Below, in pieces: positions 1 through 9,768 of a stretch of 64,000 bases of DNA (position 1 is the first letter of the stretch; every line of letters begins with the position of its first letter). Source of the stretch: Falsiroseomonas selenitidurans. Lineage in GTDB: Bacteria; Pseudomonadota; Alphaproteobacteria; Acetobacterales; Acetobacteraceae. The position numbers and the translations under genes are program-made. The DNA is taken from assembly GCF_012103215.1 (NCBI RefSeq), contig NZ_JAAVNE010000026.1:1-64000 (forward strand), written 5' to 3'. The notes beneath the pieces were generated by a model. That model was not told where the DNA came from, did no database searches, and worked only from the letters and a program-made list of their open reading frames with translations.

Positions 1-537
1 GCCGCGACGGCCGCTGCCGCCGCGACGGCCGCCACCGTGGCCACCGCCCGGCCGGCGGAGCCGCCGCGCCCGGCGCCGCCGCCGATCCCCTCCACCGGCT
101 CCGTCACCGGCATGCCGCTGCCGCGCTTCGCCGCGCTGCGCTCGGACGAGGTGAACATGCGGGTCGGACCCTCGACCAGCTACCCGATCGAATGGACCTT
201 CCAGCGCCGCGACCTGCCGGTGCAGATCATCGGCGAATTCCAGCTCTGGCGCCGGATCCGCGATGCCGACGGGGCGGAGGGCTGGGTGCATTCCTCCACC
301 CTCGCGGGCCGCCGCACCGCCCTGGTGCGCCCGGCCGGCCCGGGGCCGGAGGTGATGCTGCGGCGGCGGGCGGAGGAAGCGGCCAGCCCCGTCGCCCGGC
401 TGCGCCCCGGCGTCATCGCCCGCCTCCGCGAATGCGGCGCGGAGTCGCCCTGGTGCGAGGTGCAGGTCGCCGGGCATCGCGGCTTTCTGCGCCGCGCCGA
501 GATCTGGGGCGTGGGCGCGGCGGAGGAGATCAAATAG
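1..537 (+). CDS. SH3-domain protein, 5' end outside the window
   Basis: The reading frame is open from the first base, so the true start probably lies upstream; the first in-window start codon is a GTG at base 37. The visible N-terminus is a low-complexity Ala/Thr/Pro stretch. Two bacterial SH3-like repeats follow: the first begins at VNMRVGPSTSYP and ends near GWVHSSTLAG, and the second covers roughly the last 70 residues (VMLRRRAEE to GFLRRAEIWG). Proteins of this kind are usually secreted or periplasmic and bind cell wall or protein ligands, but no catalytic domain is visible. It ends 9 bp before the first nitrile hydratase gene, so co-transcription is possible; a functional link is unproven. 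Confidence 0.75.
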   Translation, partial: AATAAAAATAATVATARPAEPPRPAPPPIPSTGSVTGMPLPRFAALRSDEVNMRVGPSTSYPIEWTFQRRDLPVQIIGEFQLWRRIRDADGAEGWVHSSTLAGRRTALVRPAGPGPEVMLRRRAEEAASPVARLRPGVIARLRECGAESPWCEVQVAGHRGFLRRAEIWGVGAAEEIK

Positions 538-546
538 GCTGCCGCC

Positions 547-867
547 ATGACCGATGATCCGCCCGGCGCAACGCCCGACATCCCCCCGGCCGCCACCCAC
601 GACATCGGCGGCCTCCCCCGCTTCCGCTGCACCCCGGTGGAGCCGGATGACGAGGCGCCGCCGGATGATTTCGGCAAGCGCGTGGACGCGCTGCGCCAGC
701 TGCTCGCCCAGCGCGGGCTGATGACGGTGGACGAGCTGCGCCGCGGGGTGGAGGCGATTCCGGAGGCCGAGTACCACGCCATCGGCTATTACGAGCGCTG
801 GCTGCGCTCCATCACCGGGCTGATGGCGGAAAAGGGCGTGGTGTTGCCGGAGGAATTGCGGCCATGA
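547..867 (+). CDS. Nitrile hydratase / thiocyanate hydrolase-type subunit, beta N-terminal half
   Basis: This 106-residue protein resembles the N-terminal half of the nitrile hydratase beta subunit: a DIGG motif near the start, then a helical region with YYERWLRSITGLMAEKGV, the segment that packs against the alpha subunit. In most bacteria it is fused to the C-terminal barrel; here that barrel is the next gene, overlapping by 4 bp (ATGA). The same split is known in thiocyanate hydrolase and in the three-subunit toyocamycin nitrile hydratase. Some metallochaperone-like activators share this fold, so a maturation role cannot be excluded. Substrate is unknown. Confidence 0.72.
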   Translation: MTDDPPGATPDIPPAATHDIGGLPRFRCTPVEPDDEAPPDDFGKRVDALRQLLAQRGLMTVDELRRGVEAIPEAEYHAIGYYERWLRSITGLMAEKGVVLPEELRP

Positions 868-1157
868 CCGAACCCCGTTTCGAACCGGGCGCCCGCATCC
901 GGGTGAAGGCGGATTTCCCGGAAACCCGGGGCCCCTGCCACATCCGCACGCCGCACTACCTGCGCGGCCGGGAGGGCGCGGTGGAACGCCCGCTGGGTGC
1001 CTTCCCCAACCCCGAGGACCTCGCCTTCGCCCGCCCCGCCGCGCGCATCCCACTGTACCATGTGCGCTTCGACCAGCCCTCGCTGTGGAACGAGGGCCAG
1101 GCCGGGGACACGGTGCTGGTGGAGCTGTACGAACACTGGCTGGAGCCCGCCGCCTGA
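864..1157 (+). CDS. Nitrile hydratase beta subunit, C-terminal half
   Basis: This 97-residue protein corresponds to the SH3-like beta barrel that forms the C-terminal half of the nitrile hydratase beta subunit. The conserved core is visible: GARIRVKADFPETRGPCHIR, then PHYLRGREGAVER, LYHVRF and ELYEHWLEP. The family helps bury the metal centre of the alpha subunit and shapes the nitrile-binding channel. It overlaps the preceding half-subunit gene by 4 bp, and its TGA shares one base with the ATG of the alpha subunit gene (TGATG), so the three products are probably made in fixed proportion. Confidence 0.8.
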   Translation: MTEPRFEPGARIRVKADFPETRGPCHIRTPHYLRGREGAVERPLGAFPNPEDLAFARPAARIPLYHVRFDQPSLWNEGQAGDTVLVELYEHWLEPAA

Positions 1158-1738
1158 TGGCCCACGCCGCCTCCCCCGACAGCATCGCGCTGCTGGAACG
1201 CTTCACCGCGGCACTGGCCGCACGCGGCATCGTCACGGAAGACCAGATCGCAGCGCAGATCGCCCGCACGGACCGCGCCGACCCGCGCATCGGCGCCGCC
1301 ATGGTGGCCCGCGCCTGGACCGACCCGGACTACCTGGCGCTGATGCGCCGGGACGGCAGCGCGGCGGCGGAGGCGATGGGCGTCTCGATGGCCGGCGCCC
1401 CGCCGCTCGGCGTGCTGGAGGACCGGCCGGGGCTGCACCACCTGGTGGTCTGCACGCTGTGCTCCTGCTACCCGCGCGCCGTGCTGGGCTATCCGCCGCA
1501 TTGGTACAAATCCGCCGCCTACCGCGCCCGCGCGGTGCGCGACCCGCGCGGCGTGCTTGCCGAATGGGGCACCACCCTGCCGGAGGCCACGCAGATCCGC
1601 GTGGTGGACAGCACCGCCGATTATCGCTGGATGGTGCTGCCGGAACGTCCGGCCGGCACGGAGGGGTGGGACGCGGACCGCCTGGCCAGCCTCGTCACCC
1701 GGGATGCGCTGGTCGGCACCCGGCTGCCGCGCCCCTGA
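1157..1738 (+). CDS. Nitrile hydratase alpha subunit, cobalt type
   Basis: This 193-residue catalytic subunit carries the metal claw VCTLCSC, with Cys99, Cys102 and Cys104; in this family Cys102 and Cys104 are normally oxidised to sulfinate and sulfenate. Thr after the first Cys marks the cobalt type, iron enzymes having Ser there. The nearby YPPHWYKSAAYRARAVRDPR stretch is also typical. I chose the ATG at 1157, overlapping the previous stop, over in-frame starts further upstream that lie inside that gene. The enzyme would hydrate nitriles to amides, or thiocyanate if it works as a thiocyanate hydrolase gamma subunit; sequence alone does not decide. The second, maturation-type gene expected for cobalt enzymes is not obvious nearby. 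Confidence 0.88.
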   Translation: MAHAASPDSIALLERFTAALAARGIVTEDQIAAQIARTDRADPRIGAAMVARAWTDPDYLALMRRDGSAAAEAMGVSMAGAPPLGVLEDRPGLHHLVVCTLCSCYPRAVLGYPPHWYKSAAYRARAVRDPRGVLAEWGTTLPEATQIRVVDSTADYRWMVLPERPAGTEGWDADRLASLVTRDALVGTRLPRP

Positions 1739-1796
1739 ACACGGCTGCGCGAGGCAGCCCGACCGACTGGCACCACAGGCGTTGCAGGGACGAAAT

Positions 1797-1815
1797 CCGG
1801 GGCATCCCGCCCCGG
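1797..1815 (+). terminator. Hairpin between the nitrile hydratase genes and doxX
   Basis: Perfect 7-bp inverted repeat (CCGGGGC / GCCCCGG) around a 5-nt loop, ending 14 bp before the doxX start codon. No T-run follows. It could be a weak terminator or attenuator, or simply a structured leader. Confidence 0.3.
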
Positions 1816-1829
1816 CCGGGAACCCCTGC

Positions 1830-2246
1830 ATGCCGAGCGACAGCCCCAACGTCACCTCTCCCCTCGCCCGGTCCTGGGGGCCACAGCTTCTCTCCCTGCT
1901 GCGGATCACAGCCGGGCTGGTCTTCCTGGCGCATGGCACGCAGAAGCTGCTGGGCTTTCCCGCCGGCAGCGGCGGCGCGCCGGAGATGCTTTCCCTGTCC
2001 TGGTTCGCCGGCGTGATCGAGCTGGTGGCCGGCAGCCTGATCACCCTCGGCCTGTTCACCCGCCCGGCGGCCTTCGTCGCCTCCGGCACCATGGCCTTCG
2101 CCTATTGGCTGGCGCATGCGCCGCGCGACCCCTTCCCGGTGAACAATGGCGGCGACGCGGCGATCCTGTACTGCTTCGTCTTCCTGTACCTGGCCGCCGC
2201 CGGCGCCGGCCCCTGGAGCGTGGATGCCGCGCGCCGGCGCCCGTGA
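1830..2246 (+). CDS. DoxX family membrane protein
   Basis: A 138-residue integral membrane protein with about four hydrophobic helices. The DoxX signature is present: LLRITAGLVFLAHGTQKLLG in helix 1 and FAGVIELVAGSLITLGLFTR in helix 2. DoxX proteins are linked to respiratory quinol oxidation or redox stress in some species, but most members have no assigned role. The frame is open well upstream; the ATG at 1830 was chosen because the DoxX homology begins just after it and the upstream part is alanine/proline-rich and overlaps the alpha subunit gene in another frame. It is convergent with arsJ, 6 bp away. Confidence 0.85.
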   Translation: MPSDSPNVTSPLARSWGPQLLSLLRITAGLVFLAHGTQKLLGFPAGSGGAPEMLSLSWFAGVIELVAGSLITLGLFTRPAAFVASGTMAFAYWLAHAPRDPFPVNNGGDAAILYCFVFLYLAAAGAGPWSVDAARRRP

Positions 2247-2252
2247 TCCCGC

Positions 2253-3485
2253 CTATGCCCGCCGCAGTGGCAGGGCCAGGGTGACGGCCCAGCAGGCCAG
2301 CAGCATCAGCGCCGAGCCGGCCAGGCAGGCGAACAGCCCGCCGAAGCCGTACAGCAGGCCGGAGAGCAACGTGCCGCCGAACCGCCCGGCGGCATTGGCG
2401 GCGTAGTAGAAGCCGACATCCTCCGCCGCCTTCTCCGACCCCGCATAGGCCAGCACCAGGTAGGAGTGGACGGAGGAATTCACCGCGAAGACGAAGCCGA
2501 ACAGCGCCAGCCCCACCACCACCACCAGGTCCGGCCGCGGCACCTCCGCCAGCAGGGCGGCGGTCAGCGCCAGCGGCACCAGGGCCAGGGCCAGCGACCA
2601 GAGGCGCGCCGCCGGCACCTCGGCCGTGAGGCCATCCGCGCTGCGTCGCACCAGGGCGGGGGCGGCCGCCTGCACCACGCCGTAGCCGATGGTCCACAGG
2701 GCCAGGAAGCCGCCCACCATGGTGAAGGTCCAGCCCGCGGCATAGAGGAACACCGGCAGGCCGACCACGAACCACACATCCCGCGCGCCGAACAGGAACA
2801 CCCGCGCCGCCGCCAGCAGGTTCACCCCGCGGCTCTTCCCGAACAGCTCCTTCGCCGTGCGCGAGGCCCGGGCCTTGCCCATCAGCGGCGGCAGGGCGAG
2901 CAGGACGCCCGCCAGCACCAGCGCCAGCCCCGCCGCCATGGCCCAGAGCGCGCCGCGGAAGCCCACCACATCCAGCAGCAGCCCGCCGAGGAAGAAGCCC
3001 ACGCCCTTCATCGCGTTCTTGCTGCCGGTGAAGAAGGCCACCCAGCGGAACAGCCGCCCGGAAGCCTCGCCCGCCGTCAGCTTGATGGCGGATTTGCTGG
3101 CCGTCTTGGTCAGGTCCTTGGCCACGCCGCAGACGCCCTGCGCCGCCACCACCCAGGCGACGGAAGCCACGGCGGTCCAGCCCGGCGAGAGCGCGGACAG
3201 CATCAGGAAGCCGGCGATCTGCGTCGCCAACCCCACCGCCAGCATCCGCGCGATGCCGAAGCGCGTCGCCAGCCAGCCGCCGATCAGGTTCGCGCCGATA
3301 CCCGCCGCCTCATACAGCAGGAACAGGAAGGCCAGCGCGAAGGGGCTGTAGCCCAGCCGGAAGAAGTGCAGCAGCACCAGCATCCGCAGCGCGCCATCGG
3401 TCAGCGTGAAGCCCCAATAGGCGGCGGTGACGATGGCATAGTGGCGGGTACCGGACGAAACGGCCAGCGTGGTGCTGCTGCCCAT
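2253..3485 (-). CDS. arsJ: ArsJ, organoarsenical (1-arseno-3-phosphoglycerate) exporter
   Basis: A 410-residue, roughly 12-helix MFS protein of the ArsJ family. Conserved ArsJ segments include AYWGFTLTDGALRMLVLLHF near the N-terminus and GVAKDLTKTASKSAIKLTAG followed by LFRWVAFFTGSKNAMKGVGF mid-protein. ArsJ exports 1-arseno-3-phosphoglycerate made by its partner GAPDH; the ester then breaks down outside the cell, which amounts to arsenate efflux. Its ATG at 3485 lies 4 bp after the stop of that GAPDH gene, the diagnostic gene pair. Longer in-frame starts lie inside the GAPDH gene and were rejected. It is the last gene of the arsenate operon. Confidence 0.95.
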   Translation of the reverse strand: MGSSTTLAVSSGTRHYAIVTAAYWGFTLTDGALRMLVLLHFFRLGYSPFALAFLFLLYEAAGIGANLIGGWLATRFGIARMLAVGLATQIAGFLMLSALSPGWTAVASVAWVVAAQGVCGVAKDLTKTASKSAIKLTAGEASGRLFRWVAFFTGSKNAMKGVGFFLGGLLLDVVGFRGALWAMAAGLALVLAGVLLALPPLMGKARASRTAKELFGKSRGVNLLAAARVFLFGARDVWFVVGLPVFLYAAGWTFTMVGGFLALWTIGYGVVQAAAPALVRRSADGLTAEVPAARLWSLALALVPLALTAALLAEVPRPDLVVVVGLALFGFVFAVNSSVHSYLVLAYAGSEKAAEDVGFYYAANAAGRFGGTLLSGLLYGFGGLFACLAGSALMLLACWAVTLALPLRRA

Positions 3486-3489
3486 CGGC

Positions 3490-4533
3490 TCAGATCCCGG
3501 CTTCGGCCATGTGGCAGGCGAGGTCCACCATGCGGCAGGCATAGCCCATCTCGTTGTCGTACCACGCATAGACCTTCAGCAGCGTGCCGTCGGTGACCAG
3601 CGTGGAGGGCGCGTCGACAATGGCGCTGCGGGTATCCCGGGCATAATCCGCGCTGACCAGCGGACGCGCCTCATAGCCCAGGATGCCGGCCAGCGGCCCG
3701 GCCGCGGCCTCGGCGAACAGCGCGTTCACCTCCGCCGCCGTCGTCTCACGCCGCATCTCGAAGACGCAGTCGGTGAGGCTGGCGTTCAGCACCGGGGCGC
3801 GCACCGCATGGCCGTTCAGCTTGCCCTTCAGCTCCGGGTAGATCAAAGCGATGGCGGTCGCGCTGCCCGTCGTGGTCGGCTGCAGCGACAGCATGGCGGA
3901 GCGTGCCCGGCGCAGGTCCTTGTGCGGCGCATCCACCACGACATTGGTGTTGGTCGGATCGTGGATGGTGGTGATCTGGCCGTGGCGGATGCCGATCGCC
4001 TCGTGCACCACCTTCACCACCGGGGCCAGGCAGTTGGTGGTGCAGGAGGCCGCGGTGACGATCGGGTGGCTGGCCGGGTCGTAGAGGTGTTCGTTCACCC
4101 CCACCACCACGTTCAGCACGCCGCCCGTCTTCACCGGCGCCGCCACGATCACCCGTTTCGCGCCCCGCGCCAGATGGCCTTCCAGCGTCGCCGGGTCGAG
4201 GAATTTGCCGGTGCATTCCAGCACCAGGTCGACGCCGAGATCGCCCCAGGGGATGTCCGCCGGCTTCGCGTGTTCGGAAAAGCCCAGCCGCCGGTCGCCG
4301 ATGCGCAGCGCCTCGCCGCCCTCCGCCGCGATCGGCGCCCGCCAGCGGCCCTGCACGCTGTCGAATTCCAGCAGATGCGCGCAGGCCGCCGCGCCGCCCT
4401 TGATCTCGTTGAGGTGGACCACCTCCAGCCGGTTGCCGCGGCGCGGGTCCTCCGGCTGGCGTTCCGCCGCGCCCATCGCCGCGCGCAGCGCCAGACGGCC
4501 GATGCGGCCCATGCCGCTGATGCCGACCCTCAT
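3490..4533 (-). CDS. ArsJ-associated glyceraldehyde-3-phosphate dehydrogenase
   Basis: A 347-residue GAPDH. The Rossmann motif [15 protein letters not shown] opens the protein; the catalytic ASCTTNC carries Cys164, and His191 follows in [10 protein letters not shown]. The C-terminal [14 protein letters not shown] is the usual NAD/phosphate region. It belongs to the branch paired with ArsJ rather than the central glycolytic enzyme, judging by its position between an ArsR-ArsC gene (4-bp overlap at 4530-4533) and arsJ. It would use arsenate in place of phosphate to form 1-arseno-3-phosphoglycerate for export. Whether it also serves glycolysis cannot be read from the sequence. Confidence 0.93.
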   Translation of the reverse strand: MRVGISGMGRIGRLALRAAMGAAERQPEDPRRGNRLEVVHLNEIKGGAAACAHLLEFDSVQGRWRAPIAAEGGEALRIGDRRLGFSEHAKPADIPWGDLGVDLVLECTGKFLDPATLEGHLARGAKRVIVAAPVKTGGVLNVVVGVNEHLYDPASHPIVTAASCTTNCLAPVVKVVHEAIGIRHGQITTIHDPTNTNVVVDAPHKDLRRARSAMLSLQPTTTGSATAIALIYPELKGKLNGHAVRAPVLNASLTDCVFEMRRETTAAEVNALFAEAAAGPLAGILGYEARPLVSADYARDTRSAIVDAPSTLVTDGTLLKVYAWYDNEMGYACRMVDLACHMAEAGI

Positions 4534-5384
4534 GCGCGGGCCACCGCATGCGGCTGCGCCAGCTCATCCATGCGCGCCTTCAGCGCCATGCGGTCCAGCG
4601 AGGCGAAGGGCAGGCTCATGAAGATGTCGAGCCGGCGCTTCAGCGCGGCATAGAGCTCGTTCAGCAGCGTCGCGCGTTCCGCGGCGTTGCCCATGAACTT
4701 CGCCGGGTCGGGCAGCGGCCAGGCGGCGGTGATGGTGGTGTCGCCGAAATCGGGGCAGGCCTGGCCGGCCAGCGTGTCGCACAGCGCGATGACGAAATCC
4801 ATGCGCGGCGCGTCCGGACCGGTGAACACGTCCCAGGATTTGGAGCGCAGGGCACCGACATCATGGCCCAGGGCGCTGAGCTGGGCCAGCACCTCCGGCA
4901 GCGGGCCTTCCTGGGCCGGGTCGGAACCGGCGGAGAAGGCGTGGAAGCGGCCCTGGCCGAACCGGCTCAGGATCGCCTCGCCCATGATGGAGCGGGCGGA
5001 ATTGCGGGTGCAGAGGAACAGGACGTTGAAGACCGGCATGGGGCTGGACATGGGGAAGGGCTCCGGGAGAAGGCGGTGGAGATCGCCGCAGCGCTCCGGC
5101 TCTCCGCCGCAACAGGTTTCGGCAAGGAAGGCGACGAGTTCGCGAAGGCGGAGGAACTGCGCGGCGTAGATCAGGCTGCGGCCCTGGCGGGTGGCCGCGA
5201 CCAGGCCCGCCTGCTCCAGCGCCCGCAGATGGAAGGACAGGGTGGAAGGCGGCACCGCCAACTGCGCCGCGATCGCCCCCGCCGGCTGGCCGCTGGGCCC
5301 GGCGGCGAGCAGGGCGCGCAGGATATCGAGCCGCGTCGCCTGGCCCAAAGCGGTGAAGGTCGCAGCAGCGTCTGTCGCATCCAT
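4530..5384 (-). CDS. ArsR repressor fused to ArsC arsenate reductase
   Basis: A single 284-residue frame holds two proteins. Residues 1-100 are a winged-helix ArsR repressor ([10 protein letters not shown]; recognition helix near [16 protein letters not shown]) ending in a Cys91-Cys92-x6-Cys99 cluster like the C-terminal arsenite site of Acidithiobacillus-type ArsR. Residues 117-284 are a low-molecular-weight-phosphatase-type ArsC with the P-loop CTRNSARS (Cys125, Arg131) and two further cysteines, Cys202 and Cys210, spaced like the thioredoxin-coupled relay. No stop or good internal start separates the halves ([18 protein letters not shown]). It heads the gap-arsJ operon. ArsC makes arsenite, the ligand that releases ArsR, so the fusion links detection of arsenate to derepression. 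Confidence 0.92.
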   Translation of the reverse strand: MDATDAAATFTALGQATRLDILRALLAAGPSGQPAGAIAAQLAVPPSTLSFHLRALEQAGLVAATRQGRSLIYAAQFLRLRELVAFLAETCCGGEPERCGDLHRLLPEPFPMSSPMPVFNVLFLCTRNSARSIMGEAILSRFGQGRFHAFSAGSDPAQEGPLPEVLAQLSALGHDVGALRSKSWDVFTGPDAPRMDFVIALCDTLAGQACPDFGDTTITAAWPLPDPAKFMGNAAERATLLNELYAALKRRLDIFMSLPFASLDRMALKARMDELAQPHAVARA

Positions 5385-5428
5385 GTTTCCAGAATAGTCG
5401 AAACATGCAGCCGAAGCATGTGATGCTT
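5385..5428 (-). promoter_or_regulatory. Candidate ArsR operator region of the arsenate operon
   Basis: Directly upstream of the arsR-arsC start codon lies GTTTC-N10-GAAAC (5385-5389 and 5400-5404). A perfect AAGCAT-GTG-ATGCTT palindrome follows (5414-5428), along with ACATGC/GCATGT arms (5403-5408, 5416-5421). Such dyads next to the gene fit an autoregulated ArsR site; which one is bound is not known. Confidence 0.5.
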
Positions 5429-5468
5429 TGGTGACGCCGCCCCTGTCACAGGCGCGGAGGGCCCGCGG

Positions 5469-6518
5469 TCAGCGCTCGCAGCGCAGCAGCACGGTGGAGC
5501 GGTGGGCGATGTCGCCCACATCGGCGGCGCTGCGGTCGGCACCGCTGCTGGCCTCGGTGCGGAAGGCCAGGCCGGCGCGGCGCAGGAAGGCCTGCGCGGC
5601 CTCCCCCTTCACCGCGAAGTTGACATTGTCCACATTCTGCACCCGGCGGCTGTCCAGCTTCGCCACCACCACGCCCACCACATGGCCCTGCATGTCCAGC
5701 AGCGGGCCGCCGGAATTGCCGGGCTGGACCTCGGCGCTGATCTGGTAGTTGTTCTGGTCGTTGCGCAGCCCGCCGAGTGCGTTGATCTCGCCGCGGGTCA
5801 GCTTCGGGTCGGCGGAAAGCAGCCCGGTCAGCGGGAAGCCGTAGGCCACCACGCTTTCCCCCCGCCGCACTGCCGGGCCGGCCCGGAAGGCCAGGGCCGG
5901 GCCCGGATTGCCGGGGATGGACAGGATCGACAGGTCCAGCGCCCGGTCCACCTGCGCCGGCGGCACCGCGGCCAGCCATCGGCCATCGGGCGTGCGGGCC
6001 AGGATGCGGTCGCAGCCATCCACCACATGCTGGTTGGTCAGGACCCGATCGGCCGCCACCACGAAGCCGGTGCCGGTCGAGACGCGCCGCGCCGCGGTGT
6101 TCGGCCGTGCCTGGGCCACGGACGCGGCGGGCGCCACGGTGACGGCGGCCGAAAGCTCCACGCGCGGGGTGCCGCAGATGTCCTGGTTCCGCGCCGTGCT
6201 TTCCCGCCCATCCTGCAGCACCAGGCGGATATCGAAGTGGCAGCCGGCGCTGGCGCTGGGGCGCATGGCGAAGGCAGCGTTATTCGGCAGCGGGCCGCGG
6301 TTCAGCAGGTTGCTGCCCCAGTCCGGCCGGCCGCTGCGCACCGCATGCAGGGCGGTGGCCGGCTGCCCCGTGCGGTTGACGATGCGCACCGGCACCGCCG
6401 GGTCCGGCTGGGCCGCGCCGGCGGCCGGCGCGTTCTGCGCCCAGGCAGGGCCCGGCGCCGCGCCCAGGGGCAGCGCCAGCAGGAGGAAGCCGAGGATCAG
6501 GCGGGGGGTTGTGCGCAT
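5469..6518 (-). CDS. Secreted trypsin-like serine protease
   Basis: A 349-residue protein with a signal peptide (MRTTPRLILGFLLLALPLGA, predicted cut after PAWAQ). The N-terminal domain, about residues 40-125, has paired cysteines and no recognised fold. A chymotrypsin-fold protease domain follows, with His164 (TNQHVVDGC), Asp195 (DLSILSI) and Ser269 (QPGNSGGPL) as the triad. No PDZ domain follows, so it is not a full DegP/HtrA. It should act in the periplasm or outside the cell; substrates are unknown. It is transcribed alone, with its 3' end facing the arsenate operon promoter. Confidence 0.88.
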   Translation of the reverse strand: MRTTPRLILGFLLLALPLGAAPGPAWAQNAPAAGAAQPDPAVPVRIVNRTGQPATALHAVRSGRPDWGSNLLNRGPLPNNAAFAMRPSASAGCHFDIRLVLQDGRESTARNQDICGTPRVELSAAVTVAPAASVAQARPNTAARRVSTGTGFVVAADRVLTNQHVVDGCDRILARTPDGRWLAAVPPAQVDRALDLSILSIPGNPGPALAFRAGPAVRRGESVVAYGFPLTGLLSADPKLTRGEINALGGLRNDQNNYQISAEVQPGNSGGPLLDMQGHVVGVVVAKLDSRRVQNVDNVNFAVKGEAAQAFLRRAGLAFRTEASSGADRSAADVGDIAHRSTVLLRCER

Positions 6519-6645
6519 GGCGGCGACGATGTCGGCCCGACACCGCCGTCCGTCAACGGCCCCGCCACAAAAGCCACCCGCCGCGAAACCTGCTGTGGAT
6601 CAATGTCCGCATCGCTTCCTTCCGGCAGTCTCCGGGTTGCGGGGA

Positions 6646-6676
6646 TTGACCTTCCCATGGGGGCAACCCCCATCTC
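6646..6676 (+). promoter_or_regulatory. Candidate CueR-controlled copA promoter
   Basis: TTGACC (6646-6651) overlaps ACCTTCCC, the left half of the usual CueR site. A 19-bp spacer, characteristic of MerR-family promoters, leads to a weak -10 (CATCTC, 6671-6676). The right half-site (GGGGGCAACC) is degenerate. The predicted transcription start falls on or next to the copA ATG at 6683. Confidence 0.55.
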
Positions 6677-6682
6677 CGCCGC

Positions 6683-9159
<2,477 letters not shown>

Positions 9160-9163
<4 letters not shown>

Positions 9164-9564
9164 GCCGCGGCATGACGATCGGCGAGGCGGCGGCACAGTC
9201 CGGCGTCTCCGCCAAGATGATCCGGCACTACGAGGCGATCGGCCTGATCGACGCGCAGCGCCGGCCGAACGGCTACCGCGCCTATGGCGCGCAGGACGTG
9301 GCGGTGCTGCGCTTCATCCGCCATGCGCGCGACCTGGCCTTCCCGCTGGAGGATATCCGCCGGCTGCTGGCCTTGTGGCGCGACCGGACGCGCGCCAGCG
9401 GCGACGTGAAGGACTTGGCGCTGGCGCATGTGGCGGCGCTGGAGACCAAGGCGGCCTCGCTGCAGGCGGTGGCTGACAGCCTGCGGCACCTGGCGCAGCA
9501 TTGCCAGGGCGACGACCGGCCGGATTGTCCGATCCTGGCGGAGCTGGAGGGACCGAAGCCATGA
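9160..9564 (+). CDS. cueR: CueR, MerR-family copper-responsive activator
   Basis: A 134-residue MerR-family regulator. The winged helix opens with MTIGEAAAQSGVSAKMIRHY, and the metal loop is Cys115-QGDDRPD-Cys123-PI, the two-cysteine, seven-residue spacing of CueR that selects Cu(I) and other monovalent ions. CueR twists promoters with 19-bp spacers, and such a promoter is visible before copA. Start chosen at 9160, giving an ATGA overlap with copA; an ATG at 9172 is the alternative. It overlaps copZ by 4 bp as well, so activator, pump and chaperone are made from one message. Confidence 0.93.
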
Positions 9565-9758
9565 CCCAGGCGATGCAGGTGAAGGGCATGACCTGCGGCC
9601 ATTGCGCCCGCGCCGTCACCGGCGCGATCCAGGCGCGGGACCCGGCAGCGACGGTGCAGGTGGATCTGGCCGCCGGCACGGTGCAGGCGGAGACCACGCT
9701 GAGCCGGGCGGAACTGGCCGCGGCCATCGCCGCGGAAGGCTACACCGTCACCGGCTGA
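9561..9758 (+). CDS. copZ: CopZ-type copper chaperone
   Basis: A 65-residue protein consisting of a single heavy-metal-associated domain with the MTCGHC motif (Cys12, Cys15) and a ferredoxin-like beta-alpha-beta pattern ending AAAIAAEGYTVTG. It would carry Cu(I) in the cytoplasm to CopA. The ATG at 9561 overlaps the cueR stop (ATGA); longer in-frame starts lie within cueR. It closes the copA-cueR-copZ operon and is convergent with the polysaccharide locus 10 bp downstream. Confidence 0.93.
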   Translation: MTQAMQVKGMTCGHCARAVTGAIQARDPAATVQVDLAAGTVQAETTLSRAELAAAIAAEGYTVTG

Positions 9759-9768
9759 GGCCGGCTCC

